Below are positions 8,996-17,587 of a stretch of 64,000 nucleotides of DNA, piece after piece. The stretch spans positions 1-64,000 of the forward strand of contig CANNBA010000005.1 of assembly GCA_947502765.1 (NCBI GenBank), in the 5' to 3' direction. The DNA comes from BACL11 sp945865535. GTDB lineage: Bacteria; Bacteroidota; Bacteroidia; Flavobacteriales; BACL11. The notes under the pieces are model-generated. The model had not been told where the DNA came from. It was given only the letters and a program-made list of their open reading frames with translations, and made no database searches. Made by a program: the position numbers and the translations under genes. How positions within the stretch are numbered: position 1 is the stretch's first letter; every line of letters begins with the position of its first letter.

Positions 8996-9850
8996 CTAAA
9001 ATAAGATATACTCTTCAGGATTTATAGCAATTCCTTGGCGCCAAAGTTCAAAATGCAGGTGTGGCCCAGAGGATAGCTCTCCAGAGTTTCCAATAATTGC
9101 AATAGGATCGCCAATATTCACAAAATCTCCCACCGATTTTAGCAATACTGAATTGTGCTTATATAATGACAAATAGTCATTTTTATGTTGAATGCCAATT
9201 ACATAACCAGTTTCATATGTCCAATGACTAATAATAACAGTTCCTTCTAATACAGCTAATATTCTTGTTTTTTCTTTTGCAACTAAGTCTATTCCAAAAT
9301 GCTTTGTCTTAGTACTAAAGCCATCAGTAATGACTCCCTTAATTGGAGCAAAAAACATAAGAATTTCATTTTTTTTGTTGTTATTAGTTTGAATTGATCC
9401 CTTATCTTCAGATTCCACAGCAACCCTTAAAAGGGAATCTTCAATTGATTTTTCAAAAGATATCTCAGTTTCAGGATTTTCCGTAAGGGTAGTTATTTTT
9501 GGATTAACTAATTTATCGCCATTAATAATATTACGGAGGTTTTCCAAATAGATCTGCTGGGCTTGCAAGGCGTTTAATAATGAGTCCGATTTTATTGTAA
9601 GAACCATAAGCTCTTGCTGAACTTCAGAAGTTGCTTTTCCAGGGACATATTCCGTTAAGGGAGTTGTAGTGATAAGTAAAATTGCACTAAAAAAACAAAA
9701 AAACACTACAAATCCTCCAAAAGCAAAAATATTTAATCGGCTTAATCTTACAGATAATTTTTCTTCAAAAGAATCATCAGTCATTATCACAAAACGGTAT
9801 TTGCGTAATGCTTTTTCCCAGAATGTTTTTAAGTACTTTTTATCTTGCAT
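8996..9850 (-). CDS. M23 family peptidoglycan endopeptidase, membrane-anchored
   Basis: A periplasmic LytM-type peptidase anchored by one helix. I start it at the ATG at 9850 (MQDKKYLKTFWEKALRKYRF), giving 284 residues; a longer frame from 9901 is unlikely because a promoter element lies between. The cytosolic tail has TDDSFEEKLSVRLSRLN, the helix is at about residues 40-60, a coiled-coil stretch follows, and the M23 domain closes the protein. Zinc and catalytic motifs are intact: HFGIDLV and GPHLHFELW. It heads the operon with the GH3-like gene, dxr and rseP, and diverges from porW, an arrangement I recall from other flavobacteria. Confidence 0.9.
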   Translation of the reverse strand: MQDKKYLKTFWEKALRKYRFVIMTDDSFEEKLSVRLSRLNIFAFGGFVVFFCFFSAILLITTTPLTEYVPGKATSEVQQELMVLTIKSDSLLNALQAQQIYLENLRNIINGDKLVNPKITTLTENPETEISFEKSIEDSLLRVAVESEDKGSIQTNNNKKNEILMFFAPIKGVITDGFSTKTKHFGIDLVAKEKTRILAVLEGTVIISHWTYETGYVIGIQHKNDYLSLYKHNSVLLKSVGDFVNIGDPIAIIGNSGELSSGPHLHFELWRQGIAINPEEYILF

Positions 9851-9858
9851 AATGTTTG

Positions 9859-9866
9859 CAAATATC
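9859..9866 (-). promoter_or_regulatory. -7 promoter element (GATATTTG) of the M23-GH3-dxr-rseP operon
   Basis: Seven of eight bases match TAnnTTTG. It lies eight bases before the ATG at 9850 and downstream of the alternative start at 9901, which argues for the shorter protein. Confidence 0.45.
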
Positions 9867-9944
9867 ATAAAATTATAAGCATATTTGCTAGAATTTTCCA
9901 ATAAGCAATGAAATAAATTTAATCAAAAGCAGTTTATAAGCAGA

Positions 9945-12524
9945 ATGAAGTTAAAAAACAGTTATATTAATGGGCTAATTTTAGCACTGATACTTTTGAT
10001 TAGCCCCTCTTGTTCCACAAAGAAAAAATCTTGGGTAAATCGTCAATATCACAACACCACTGCAAAATACAATGGTTATTTTAATGGCAATGAAAGCATA
10101 AAGGATGGACTAAAGAAATTGCACGCAAACCACATTGATGATTATACTACAACCATTTCAGTATTCCCAACCGGAGATTTAAAAACAGCACAGAAAACAA
10201 ACTCCTACATGGATAAAGCCATACAAAAAGGCTCTATTGTTATTCAAAGGCACTCTATGAAAATTAAAGGCACGGAGTATTGCAAATGGATTGACGACAA
10301 TTACTTAATGGTTGGTAAGGCCTATTTTTACAAGAGAGATTTTGAGGAGGCCATAAAAACGTTTAGTTTTATTATAAATGAATATAGTAAGAATGAAATT
10401 CGCTTTGAGGCAGCACTTTGGCTTGTTAGAGGATATGTTGAAAAGGGAGACTTTACATCAGCAGAATCAGTGCTTTTGGACCTTTTGAAAGACAAAAAGT
10501 TTCCCAATAAATTAGACAAAGAATTGGCTGTAGTTGCATCAGATTTTTATGTGCAAAAAAAAGATTTTACTTCAGCAACCACAGAGTTACTAAGTGCAAC
10601 AGAACTAATCAAGCGTAAAAGAAAGAAGGTGAGGCTAAATTATATTTTAGCTCAAATATATCAATATTCAAATAATTATTCATTAGCCCAGAAACATTAT
10701 GAGCTGGTTTTGAAGTCAAGCCCAGAATATGAAATGGCGTTCAATGCTAAAATGAGTTTAGCAAGGTCACTGGAAAGTGGAAATCCGGATACTAAAAAAA
10801 TGAAGGAAAAGCTTTTTAAAATGACTAAGGATGATAAAAACAAAGAATACCTAGATCAAATTTACCACACGATAGCCGAAATGGAAATTAATAATGGAGA
10901 CACGCTTTCTGCAATTGAAAACTATACGCTTTCAGCGGTTAATAGTGTTGAAAATAATTCTCAAAAAGCCCTTTCTTTTTTGGCTCTTGGAAAAATATAT
11001 TTTGAAAAAGGAGCGTATAAATTAGCAAGCGCAAATTATGACAGCACCATCTTTTACATGGATAATGATTTTAGACTCTATGAAGAAGCCAACGCAAGAC
11101 ATTTAATTTTAACTGATTTGGTTTCAAATATTAATATTGTTGAAATGCAAGATAGTTTACAAATGTTAGCTAAACTTCCAAAATCAGAGCAAAGTGCTGT
11201 AATTGGAAACATTATACAAGCAGAGCTTGAGAAAGAAAGAAGAGCCGCAGAAGACCAAAGTTTGAAACAGCAGATGATGTATGAAAGTGGAAGAAATGGA
11301 GGAAGGGAGGAGCAATTTGGCTCTAATACTAGTGGGGGCCAATGGTATTTTTACAATCCAGCAACACTGAGTTTTGGGATGTCAGAATTTAGAAAAAAAT
11401 GGGGCACAAGGAAGCTTGAAGATGATTGGAGGCGAAAAGACAAAAAAATCTCCACCAATTTTGAAATAGATTCAACATCAACAGATTCCATTTCTGTAGA
11501 GGCTAAAAATACTAAAGACCCAAATTATTATTTAAAGCAACTGCCAAAAACAAAAGAAGATTTTGAGAATTCCGACTCTCAAATTAAAGAAGCCCTTTAT
11601 CAATTGGGGGTAATTTATAAAGAAGCATTAAACAAGATAGATTTGAGCACGGATAATTTTGGCGCTATTTTTACAAGATTTCCTACTGATGAGCAATATG
11701 CCGCATTGGCACTATATAATGTGTATATAAATTACTTAGAAACAAATAATCCAAAAGCTACAAACTCCAAAGAAACACTACTAAGTAAATATCCAAATAG
11801 TATTTACGCTAAGATGATAGTTGATCCTAATTATACATCAGAAATATTAAGCAAGAAAGATTTAGCGGAAATAAATTATCAAGAAATTTTCCTGCTTTAT
11901 AAAGAAAATGTATTTGATCAAGTGCTAGTAAAAACCGAAAACATTTCGGATGAAAAATATAAAAATAAGCTATTATTATTAAGAGCGCTTTCTTTTATTC
12001 AGAAAGAAGAAATGGATATGGCCACAACTATTTTAAAGAATATATCTAAGGAAGATGAAAAAGTTTCGCAAGAAGCAAAGTATATTTTAGATGCAATAAA
12101 TGATCCTGCAAAAATGAAAAAAGCCAATGAGTTAGCATTAGTAGGATCTCCTTATTTATACAGATCCAATTATCAACACATGATAATTTTAGTGCTGCCA
12201 AAAGAAGGTGTTGACGTAACCTATTTAAAAACATTAATTTCAGACTTTCACACAAATAGCCTTGGAAATGAGGTTTTTGAAATTAGCGCACTTTTATTGG
12301 GTCTTGACCAGCATTTATTAATGATTAAATCTTTTGAGAATATTAAAAAATCAATGAGCTATTATGAGTTATTTATTCAAGAAGGTTCAGTTATGGAGGT
12401 GTTAAATAAATCAGAATATAAGATAATGTCGATCTCATTTGAAAACTTTCAAGAATTTTATAAAAACAAAGATGCTCAAGGATATTACAACTTCTTCACA
12501 AAGAATTATTTAACAAACGATTAA
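9945..12524 (+). CDS. porW: Type IX secretion / gliding lipoprotein PorW (SprE)
   Basis: An 859-residue outer-membrane lipoprotein matching PorW (Porphyromonas) and SprE (Flavobacterium), required for type IX secretion and gliding. The N-terminus is a lipoprotein signal with C23 (ISPSC). Next comes the family's opening signature RQYHNTTAKYNGYFNG. Many TPR-like helical repeats follow over residues 100-400 and 540-720 (for example AYFYKRDFEEAIKTFSFII and LGKIYFEKGAYKLASANYD). The C-terminal domain contains YQHMIILVLPKEGVDVTYLK. It precedes bactofilin and diverges from an M23 peptidase. PorW is thought to link the translocon to the PorK/N ring; I infer the same role here. Confidence 0.9.
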   Translation: MKLKNSYINGLILALILLISPSCSTKKKSWVNRQYHNTTAKYNGYFNGNESIKDGLKKLHANHIDDYTTTISVFPTGDLKTAQKTNSYMDKAIQKGSIVIQRHSMKIKGTEYCKWIDDNYLMVGKAYFYKRDFEEAIKTFSFIINEYSKNEIRFEAALWLVRGYVEKGDFTSAESVLLDLLKDKKFPNKLDKELAVVASDFYVQKKDFTSATTELLSATELIKRKRKKVRLNYILAQIYQYSNNYSLAQKHYELVLKSSPEYEMAFNAKMSLARSLESGNPDTKKMKEKLFKMTKDDKNKEYLDQIYHTIAEMEINNGDTLSAIENYTLSAVNSVENNSQKALSFLALGKIYFEKGAYKLASANYDSTIFYMDNDFRLYEEANARHLILTDLVSNINIVEMQDSLQMLAKLPKSEQSAVIGNIIQAELEKERRAAEDQSLKQQMMYESGRNGGREEQFGSNTSGGQWYFYNPATLSFGMSEFRKKWGTRKLEDDWRRKDKKISTNFEIDSTSTDSISVEAKNTKDPNYYLKQLPKTKEDFENSDSQIKEALYQLGVIYKEALNKIDLSTDNFGAIFTRFPTDEQYAALALYNVYINYLETNNPKATNSKETLLSKYPNSIYAKMIVDPNYTSEILSKKDLAEINYQEIFLLYKENVFDQVLVKTENISDEKYKNKLLLLRALSFIQKEEMDMATTILKNISKEDEKVSQEAKYILDAINDPAKMKKANELALVGSPYLYRSNYQHMIILVLPKEGVDVTYLKTLISDFHTNSLGNEVFEISALLLGLDQHLLMIKSFENIKKSMSYYELFIQEGSVMEVLNKSEYKIMSISFENFQEFYKNKDAQGYYNFFTKNYLTND

Positions 12525-12566
12525 GGAGTCAGAATTATTTTATAAATTCGCACAAAATATTACGAC

Positions 12567-12980
12567 ATGTTTTCAAATTTAAACGAATCAATTAAAAAAA
12601 CAGAAATGATAGAAACAATTAATACGATAGGGGCCGGAACAATTGTTACGGGAGACATTCAATCAAAAGGAGATATCAGACTTGACGGAATTTTAAAGGG
12701 ATCAGTAAATACTTCAGGTAAAGTTGTTTTAGGAAAAGAAGGAATTATTGAAGGGGATGTTATTTGTAATAGCGCCGATATTTTAGGAACTATAAAAGCT
12801 AAAATTACAGTTTCGCAACTGCTCTCATTAAAAGCTACGGCTAAATTAAATGGAGAGATTATCACAAACAAACTATCTATTGAGCCAGGCGCTGCATTTA
12901 CAGGATCTTGTAGTATGGGAGCTGTAATTAAAGATATTAAAGATGCAGGAAAAACAGAGCAAAAAGAAAAAACAGCTTAA
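12567..12980 (+). CDS. Bactofilin (polymer-forming cytoskeletal protein)
   Basis: A 137-residue bactofilin, which forms non-polar filaments through a right-handed beta-helix without nucleotide. The core spans about residues 20-120, with the repeating GDI, GDV and GEI turns (IVTGDIQSKGDIRLDG, IIEGDVICNSADILG, LNGEIITNKLSIEPGA). The tail is charged and poor in structure. Bactofilins often organise cell-wall enzymes; the M23 peptidase and PorW next door fit that. It overlaps the following AtpZ-like gene by 38 bp. A second methionine at residue 14 could start a shorter form, but the upstream TAAATTCG at 12543-12550 suits the ATG at 12567. Confidence 0.9.
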   Translation: MFSNLNESIKKTEMIETINTIGAGTIVTGDIQSKGDIRLDGILKGSVNTSGKVVLGKEGIIEGDVICNSADILGTIKAKITVSQLLSLKATAKLNGEIITNKLSIEPGAAFTGSCSMGAVIKDIKDAGKTEQKEKTA

Positions 12981-13176
12981 CTCCTACATAAAATATTCTT
13001 CATTAACCACACAAATGGCAGCAATTATAGCTGCTGGAGCTTTTTTTGGAGATTATTTAGACAAATCCAATAATTACGATTCAAAAATTTATACCATTAT
13101 TTTTTCATTAGTCTCAGTGTTTTTAGCCCTGTACTATGTTTTTAAAAAAATAACAAATCAGAATGAAAAAGAGTAA
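12943..13176 (+). CDS. AtpZ/AtpI-like small membrane protein
   Basis: A 77-residue protein with two membrane helices (about residues 25-42 and 50-70), matching the AtpZ/AtpI family found beside ATP synthase genes. The pattern SSLTTQMAAIIAAGAFFGDYLDK, where a polar helix starts after a basic N-terminus, is the family hallmark. AtpI aids c-ring assembly and AtpZ may handle magnesium or calcium. The start at 12943 gives MQEKQSKKKKQLNSY and keeps the expected basic N-terminus, at the cost of overlapping bactofilin by 38 bp. It in turn overlaps the next gene by 14 bp. Confidence 0.8.
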   Translation: MQEKQSKKKKQLNSYIKYSSLTTQMAAIIAAGAFFGDYLDKSNNYDSKIYTIIFSLVSVFLALYYVFKKITNQNEKE

Positions 13177-13519
13177 AGTTATTTTTTTTCTTGCCTTACT
13201 TGGTATAAATTTATGCGCAAAATATTTTTTTGAACTCCAACTAACTTTTCGGCAAGTTTTAACAATTCACATTTTTTTATTTTTGCTATTCTTTTTAACA
13301 GACTTAATTCAAACTAAATTCTCAAATCACCAGAACTCCAATCCCTTAGTGCTTTTAAGCATTAATTTTTTAAGAATATTGGCATGTATTTTCTTTTTAT
13401 TACCAACCGTTGTAAAACATGAAAAAATGGATAATAGTTACATTTACAACTTCTTTGCTATATATTTTGTTATCCTTTTTTCCGACATTTTTTTAAAGCA
13501 TAAAAACGAAAAAAAATAA
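13163..13519 (+). CDS. Small four-helix membrane protein between atpZ-like gene and atpB (DUF6168-like)
   Basis: A 118-residue, highly hydrophobic protein with four predicted membrane helices and short charged loops. Bacteroidota commonly carry a gene of this kind, annotated DUF6168, at exactly this place between the AtpI-like gene and atpB; I assign it by length, topology and position, not by a catalytic motif. Its function is unknown. Translation is probably coupled to the gene before it, since the two overlap by 14 bp. The atpB promoter lies just after its stop, so it belongs to the porW-bactofilin transcript and not necessarily to the ATP synthase one. Confidence 0.65.
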   Translation: MKKSKVIFFLALLGINLCAKYFFELQLTFRQVLTIHIFLFLLFFLTDLIQTKFSNHQNSNPLVLLSINFLRILACIFFLLPTVVKHEKMDNSYIYNFFAIYFVILFSDIFLKHKNEKK

Positions 13520-13544
13520 ACAGATAATTTTTTCAGAATATTCT

Positions 13545-13573
13545 TTTGAGGATGTAATATTTAATTATTTTTG
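13545..13573 (+). promoter_or_regulatory. Promoter of the ATP synthase operon
   Basis: TTTG at 13545-13548 and TATTTTTG at 13566-13573 match the Bacteroidota -33 and -7 elements, with a 17-bp spacer. The predicted start site near 13578 leaves a leader of about 22 bases before atpB. It allows the operon to be expressed apart from porW and bactofilin. Confidence 0.7.
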
Positions 13574-13600
13574 CGCCAGATTTTTTAGGGCATTAAAAGC

Positions 13601-14626
13601 ATGAAAAAAACGATTTATAAATTAATTTGCACATCTTTATTGATGAGTGTATTCATTGTAAATTGTTTTGCCGAAAGTCAAGCTACAGAAGAAAAAGGAT
13701 TTAACCCCACACCCCATATTCTACACCACATAGCCGACTCTTATGAATGGCATTTATGGGGGGATGTTTCAATACCTCTTCCAGTGATTTTATATACTGA
13801 AGGAAATTTTGATGTTTTTATGTCCTCAGATTTTCATCATGGGAAATCAAAAGTTATTAAAGGCGACAGAACATATAAGATTGATCATCATCATATAATA
13901 GAGGAAAATAATAAAAAGATTGTTAATCTTTCTATCACAAAAAATGTTGCCTCTATGCTTTTTTCTGGCCTATTACTGCTTTTAATTGTACTTAAAGCCT
14001 CAAGAGCTTATAAAAAAACAAAAACTGCACCAAAGGGTCTTCAGGCTTTTCTAGAACCACTGATTTTATTTGTTAGGGAAGATATCATAAAGTCGAATAT
14101 TGGACCTAAACATGAAAAATACACAATGTTTTTGCTTACGGTTTTTTTCTTTATTTTAATCAATAATTTATTAGGACTAACTCCAGTAGCAGCTAATGTG
14201 ACAGGTAATACTTCAGTAACTTTTGTTTTATCGATTTTTACATTTATTATTATTACGGCATCTGCAAATAAGGGATATTGGAGGCATCTTGTAAAGCCAC
14301 CAGGAACGCCCGTGGCATTATTACCGATTATGATTCCAATTGAAATCTTTGGAGTTTTTACAAAACCCTTCGCTCTTATGATTCGGCTTTTTGCAAATAT
14401 TACAGCTGGGCATATTATAATATTTAGCTTAATATCGTTAATTTTTGTTGCCTCAAATAATGGGGCTAATGCAGTTGCTGGATGGTCTGTAGCCCCAATT
14501 TCGGTTTTATTTGTATTGTTTATTTTTTTAATAGAAATACTAGTTGCGTTTTTACAAGCATATATTTTTACACTACTGTCGGCTGTATTTATAGGTCTGG
14601 CGGTAAAAGAAGAAGAGCATCATTAA
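13601..14626 (+). CDS. atpB: ATP synthase F0 subunit a
   Basis: Subunit a of the inner-membrane proton channel, which carries protons to and from the c-ring. The protein has 341 residues because of an N-terminal extension seen in Bacteroidota: a signal-like segment (residues 1-24) followed by about 90 histidine-rich residues before the first core helix. The essential arginine is in the segment KPFALMIRLFANITAGH, and the final helices contain EILVAFLQAYIFTLLSAVFIG. First gene of atpB-E-F-H-A-G, with its own promoter. The extension may be cleaved or lie in the periplasm; that is inference. Confidence 0.95.
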   Translation: MKKTIYKLICTSLLMSVFIVNCFAESQATEEKGFNPTPHILHHIADSYEWHLWGDVSIPLPVILYTEGNFDVFMSSDFHHGKSKVIKGDRTYKIDHHHIIEENNKKIVNLSITKNVASMLFSGLLLLLIVLKASRAYKKTKTAPKGLQAFLEPLILFVREDIIKSNIGPKHEKYTMFLLTVFFFILINNLLGLTPVAANVTGNTSVTFVLSIFTFIIITASANKGYWRHLVKPPGTPVALLPIMIPIEIFGVFTKPFALMIRLFANITAGHIIIFSLISLIFVASNNGANAVAGWSVAPISVLFVLFIFLIEILVAFLQAYIFTLLSAVFIGLAVKEEEHH

Positions 14627-14661
14627 TTATTAATAAATTTGTTTAACTAAAACTATCAAAA

Positions 14662-14871
14662 ATGGAAATTAACGGAATCGCAGCAATCGGGGCTGGATTA
14701 TCAGCAATTGGTGCTGGAATCGGAATTGGAATGATTGGAGGTAAAGCTTTAGAAGCTATGGCTCGTCAACCAGAACATTCGGGGATGATTCAAACCAATA
14801 TGTTTATTGCAGCTGCTCTTGTTGAGGGAGTTGCTTTATTTGGAGTTGTTGTTGCCCTTATGCAAGGGTAA
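14662..14871 (+). CDS. atpE: ATP synthase F0 subunit c
   Basis: The proteolipid of the rotating c-ring: 69 residues forming two membrane helices. Helix 1 is a glycine-rich run (GAGLSAIGAGIGIGMIGG), the polar loop holds ARQPE (residues 34-38), and the ion-carrying carboxylate is E55 in AALVEGVALFG. The residue after it is glycine and not serine or threonine, and helix 1 lacks the glutamine used by sodium-type rings, so proton coupling is expected. A perfect hairpin follows the stop at 14893-14927 and may let this gene be made in excess, as the c-ring needs many copies per enzyme. Confidence 0.97.
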   Translation: MEINGIAAIGAGLSAIGAGIGIGMIGGKALEAMARQPEHSGMIQTNMFIAAALVEGVALFGVVVALMQG

Positions 14872-14892
14872 AACAACACAAAAGAGTTTAAC

Positions 14893-14927
14893 TAAATTAC
14901 CAGTCACGGTTGGTGACTGGTAATTTA
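14893..14927 (+). promoter_or_regulatory. Intercistronic hairpin between atpE and atpF
   Basis: TAAATTACCAGTCAC (14893-14907) pairs perfectly with GTGACTGGTAATTTA (14913-14927) around the loop GGTTG: 15 base pairs with no mismatch. No T-run follows, so it is not a textbook intrinsic terminator. It ends 15 bases before the atpF start. It could protect the atpE message, mark a processing site or lower transcription into the downstream genes. Confidence 0.75.
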
Positions 14928-14942
14928 ATAAAATTTAAAATT

Positions 14943-15431
14943 ATGATATCATTTGACCCAGGATTAATTATTTGGACAACAATAATTTTCACGTTATTGT
15001 TAATTGTATTAAAAAAGTTTGCTTGGAAGCCAATATTAAGTGCCGTTGACGAAAGAAATAAAAGCATTGGAGAAGCCTTAAAAGCAGCTGACAAAGCCAA
15101 AGAAGAAATGGCTCTATTGAATGCTGATAATGAAAGAATTTTAGCGGAAGCAAGACTTCAAAGAGACGCTTTACTTAAAGAAGCTAGAGACATAAAAGAT
15201 GGAATTATAAATGAAGCTAAAGAAAAAGCAAATAATGAGGCGGATAAAATTATAACTTCAGCAAAAGAACAAATTGTAAATGAAAAGATGAAGGCAATTA
15301 CTGAATTAAAAAACTCAGTTGCTATTTTATCAATTGATATTGCAGAAAAAGTTATAAAAAGAGAATTAAAAGAAAAAACTAATCAAGAAGAATTTATTGC
15401 AGGAGTTTTAAAAAATTCAGGACTCAATTAA
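14943..15431 (+). CDS. atpF: ATP synthase F0 subunit b
   Basis: The peripheral-stalk subunit b, 162 residues: one N-terminal membrane helix (PGLIIWTTIIFTLLLIVLKK) and a long charged alpha-helix that dimerises and reaches to the delta subunit. I start it at the ATG at 14943 (MISFDPGL), which matches the family. An earlier in-frame TTG at 14910 lies inside the hairpin and would add 11 residues unlike any b subunit. It is separated from atpE by 71 bp with the hairpin, and from atpH by only three bases. Confidence 0.95.
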   Translation: MISFDPGLIIWTTIIFTLLLIVLKKFAWKPILSAVDERNKSIGEALKAADKAKEEMALLNADNERILAEARLQRDALLKEARDIKDGIINEAKEKANNEADKIITSAKEQIVNEKMKAITELKNSVAILSIDIAEKVIKRELKEKTNQEEFIAGVLKNSGLN

Positions 15432-15434
15432 TAA

Positions 15435-15992
15435 ATGAAACAATCAAGAGCCACTATAAGATATGCAAAAGCTTTATTGCAGCTCTCTGTTGAGCAAAAG
15501 AGTTTAGAGCAATCTTATAATGATATGACACTAGTTGATAGGATTTGTTCAGAAAGTAAAGAGTTATCACTTTTGCTTAAGAGCCCAATTGTAAAAACGG
15601 ACCATAAGTTGAAAATTTTCGAACAGATTTTCAGTAGTAAAATTAGTAAAGTAAGCATGATGTTTGTAAATATTATTCTTACAAAGAAAAGAGAATCATT
15701 ACTAGCTGGTATAGCAAAAAGCTTCATTAATTTATATAAAACACAAAACAAAATCGAAACAGCAATCATAACTACAGCTGTTCCAATTTCTAAAGATTTA
15801 AAAGAAAGTGTAATTACGTATATTAAAGCCCAAACCAATAGCAAGGTTGAATTGACAGAAGTTGTTGATGAAAAGATAATTGGAGGGGCTATTATAAGAA
15901 TGGGAGACAAACAATTGGACGCAAGTATTTCTACAGAAATATCTGAATTAAGACAAATATTTAACAAAAACCTGTATTTGCAGGATTTCTAA
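15435..15992 (+). CDS. atpH: ATP synthase F1 subunit delta
   Basis: The delta subunit (OSCP type), 185 residues, which ties the b stalk to the top of the alpha/beta hexamer. The N-terminal helical domain starts TIRYAKALLQLSVEQ, and the C-terminal part has the conserved segment VDEKIIGGAIIRMGDKQLDASI. It starts three bases after atpF stops and is followed by atpA after 11 bases, so it is translated from the same message. Nothing unusual is seen. Confidence 0.95.
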   Translation: MKQSRATIRYAKALLQLSVEQKSLEQSYNDMTLVDRICSESKELSLLLKSPIVKTDHKLKIFEQIFSSKISKVSMMFVNIILTKKRESLLAGIAKSFINLYKTQNKIETAIITTAVPISKDLKESVITYIKAQTNSKVELTEVVDEKIIGGAIIRMGDKQLDASISTEISELRQIFNKNLYLQDF

Positions 15993-16003
15993 AAAATAAA
16001 ACA

Positions 16004-17584
16004 ATGGCAGAAGTAAAACCAGCTGAAGTATCAGCAATTTTAAGACAACAATTATCAGGATTTAAATCCGAGTTAGAGCTACAAGAAGTGGGCACCGTTT
16101 TACAAGTTGGAGATGGTATTGCCCGTATTTATGGACTTACAAATGTACAATCAGGAGAACTGGTCGAATTTCAAAATAAAATACAAGCAATTGTACTTAA
16201 TCTTGAAGAGGATAATGTTGGGGTTGTATTGTTAGGCTCTTCAAAAGGAATTAAAGAGGGAGATACAGTTAAAAGAACTAAAAAAATTGCGTCTTTAAGG
16301 GTTGGAGAAGGAATGTTGGGTCGAGCCGTTGATGGAATGGGAAATCCTATTGATGGGAAAGGTCCTATTACTGGCGACACTTATGAAATGCCTATTGAAA
16401 GAAAGGCTCCTGGTGTAATTTTTAGACAGCCTGTTAACGAGCCATTACAAACCGGACTTAAGGCTGTTGACGCTATGATTCCTGTTGGAAGAGGCCAAAG
16501 AGAGCTTATTATTGGAGATAGACAAACTGGAAAAACAGCAGTGGCCATTGACACTATTATCAATCAAAAGGAATTTTATGAAAAAGGGGAGCCGGTATTT
16601 TGTATTTATGTAGCTATTGGACAAAAAGCATCTACTGTCGCAGGATTAATGAACACTTTAGAAAAAGCAGGCGCTTTAGCCTATACAGTAATTGTTTCTG
16701 CAAGCGCTGCCGATCCTGCTCCTATTCAGTTTTACGCTCCATTAGTGGGAGCAGCAATTGGAGAGTATTTTAGAGACACAGGCCGTCCAGCCTTAATTGT
16801 TTTTGATGATTTATCAAAACAGGCGGTAGCCTATAGGGAGGTTTCCTTATTATTAAGAAGGCCTCCAGGTCGTGAGGCATATCCTGGAGATGTATTTTAT
16901 TTACACTCAAGATTATTAGAGAGAGCCGCAAAAATTATAAATGATGATAAAATTGCTGCTCAAATGAATGATTTACCAGAATCCTTAAAAGGGATTGTAA
17001 AAGGAGGAGGATCACTAACTGCATTACCAATTATTGAAACTCAAGCGGGTGATGTTTCGGCATATATTCCAACTAATGTTATTTCAATTACTGATGGACA
17101 GATTTTCTTAGAGTCTAACTTATTTTTATCTGGAGTTCGTCCTGCAATAAATGTAGGAATTTCAGTATCAAGAGTAGGTGGTTCAGCACAAATTAAATCT
17201 ATGAAAAAGATTGCAGGAACATTAAAACTAGATCAAGCTCAATATAGAGAACTTGAGGCATTTGCTAAGTTTGGTTCTGATTTAGATGCCGCAACTAATG
17301 CTGTAATTGAAAAAGGAAAACGTAATGTTGAAATCTTAAAGCAAGGACAATATTCTCCCTTAAGAGTAGAAGAGCAGGCAGCAATTATTTTCTGTGGTAC
17401 TAATGGATTATTAATGAAGGTTCCGGTAAAAAAGATTAAAGAATTTGAAAAAGAATATATTTCATTTTTACATTCAAAACATCAAAATGTATTGGATGAT
17501 TTAGCCTCAGGCAAATTAACGGATGAGATTACTTCAACTCTTAAGACTGTAGCGGCTGACTTGTCCTCAAAATACGCCAACTAA
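16004..17584 (+). CDS. atpA: ATP synthase F1 subunit alpha
   Basis: The non-catalytic nucleotide-binding subunit of F1, 526 residues. The Walker A loop is GDRQTGKT at residues 171-178, the Walker B aspartate lies in ALIVFDDLSKQ, and the arginine finger that reaches into the beta active site is in GISVSRVGGSAQ. The N-terminal beta-barrel and C-terminal helical domain are complete. It is fifth in the operon. The catalytic partner beta (atpD) and epsilon (atpC) are not in this window, as is usual in Bacteroidota where they form a separate pair. Confidence 0.98.
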   Translation: MAEVKPAEVSAILRQQLSGFKSELELQEVGTVLQVGDGIARIYGLTNVQSGELVEFQNKIQAIVLNLEEDNVGVVLLGSSKGIKEGDTVKRTKKIASLRVGEGMLGRAVDGMGNPIDGKGPITGDTYEMPIERKAPGVIFRQPVNEPLQTGLKAVDAMIPVGRGQRELIIGDRQTGKTAVAIDTIINQKEFYEKGEPVFCIYVAIGQKASTVAGLMNTLEKAGALAYTVIVSASAADPAPIQFYAPLVGAAIGEYFRDTGRPALIVFDDLSKQAVAYREVSLLLRRPPGREAYPGDVFYLHSRLLERAAKIINDDKIAAQMNDLPESLKGIVKGGGSLTALPIIETQAGDVSAYIPTNVISITDGQIFLESNLFLSGVRPAINVGISVSRVGGSAQIKSMKKIAGTLKLDQAQYRELEAFAKFGSDLDAATNAVIEKGKRNVEILKQGQYSPLRVEEQAAIIFCGTNGLLMKVPVKKIKEFEKEYISFLHSKHQNVLDDLASGKLTDEITSTLKTVAADLSSKYAN

Positions 17585-17587
17585 AAA

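Noticed and set aside
14893..14927. The atpE-atpF hairpin as an ordinary intrinsic terminator
   Set aside because: No T-run follows the stem, and the downstream subunits have no recognisable promoter of their own, so full termination would silence essential genes.
15515..15967. Open frame of 150 codons on the minus strand opposite atpH
   Set aside because: It lies entirely within a well-recognised ATP synthase subunit and has no promoter or family resemblance of its own.
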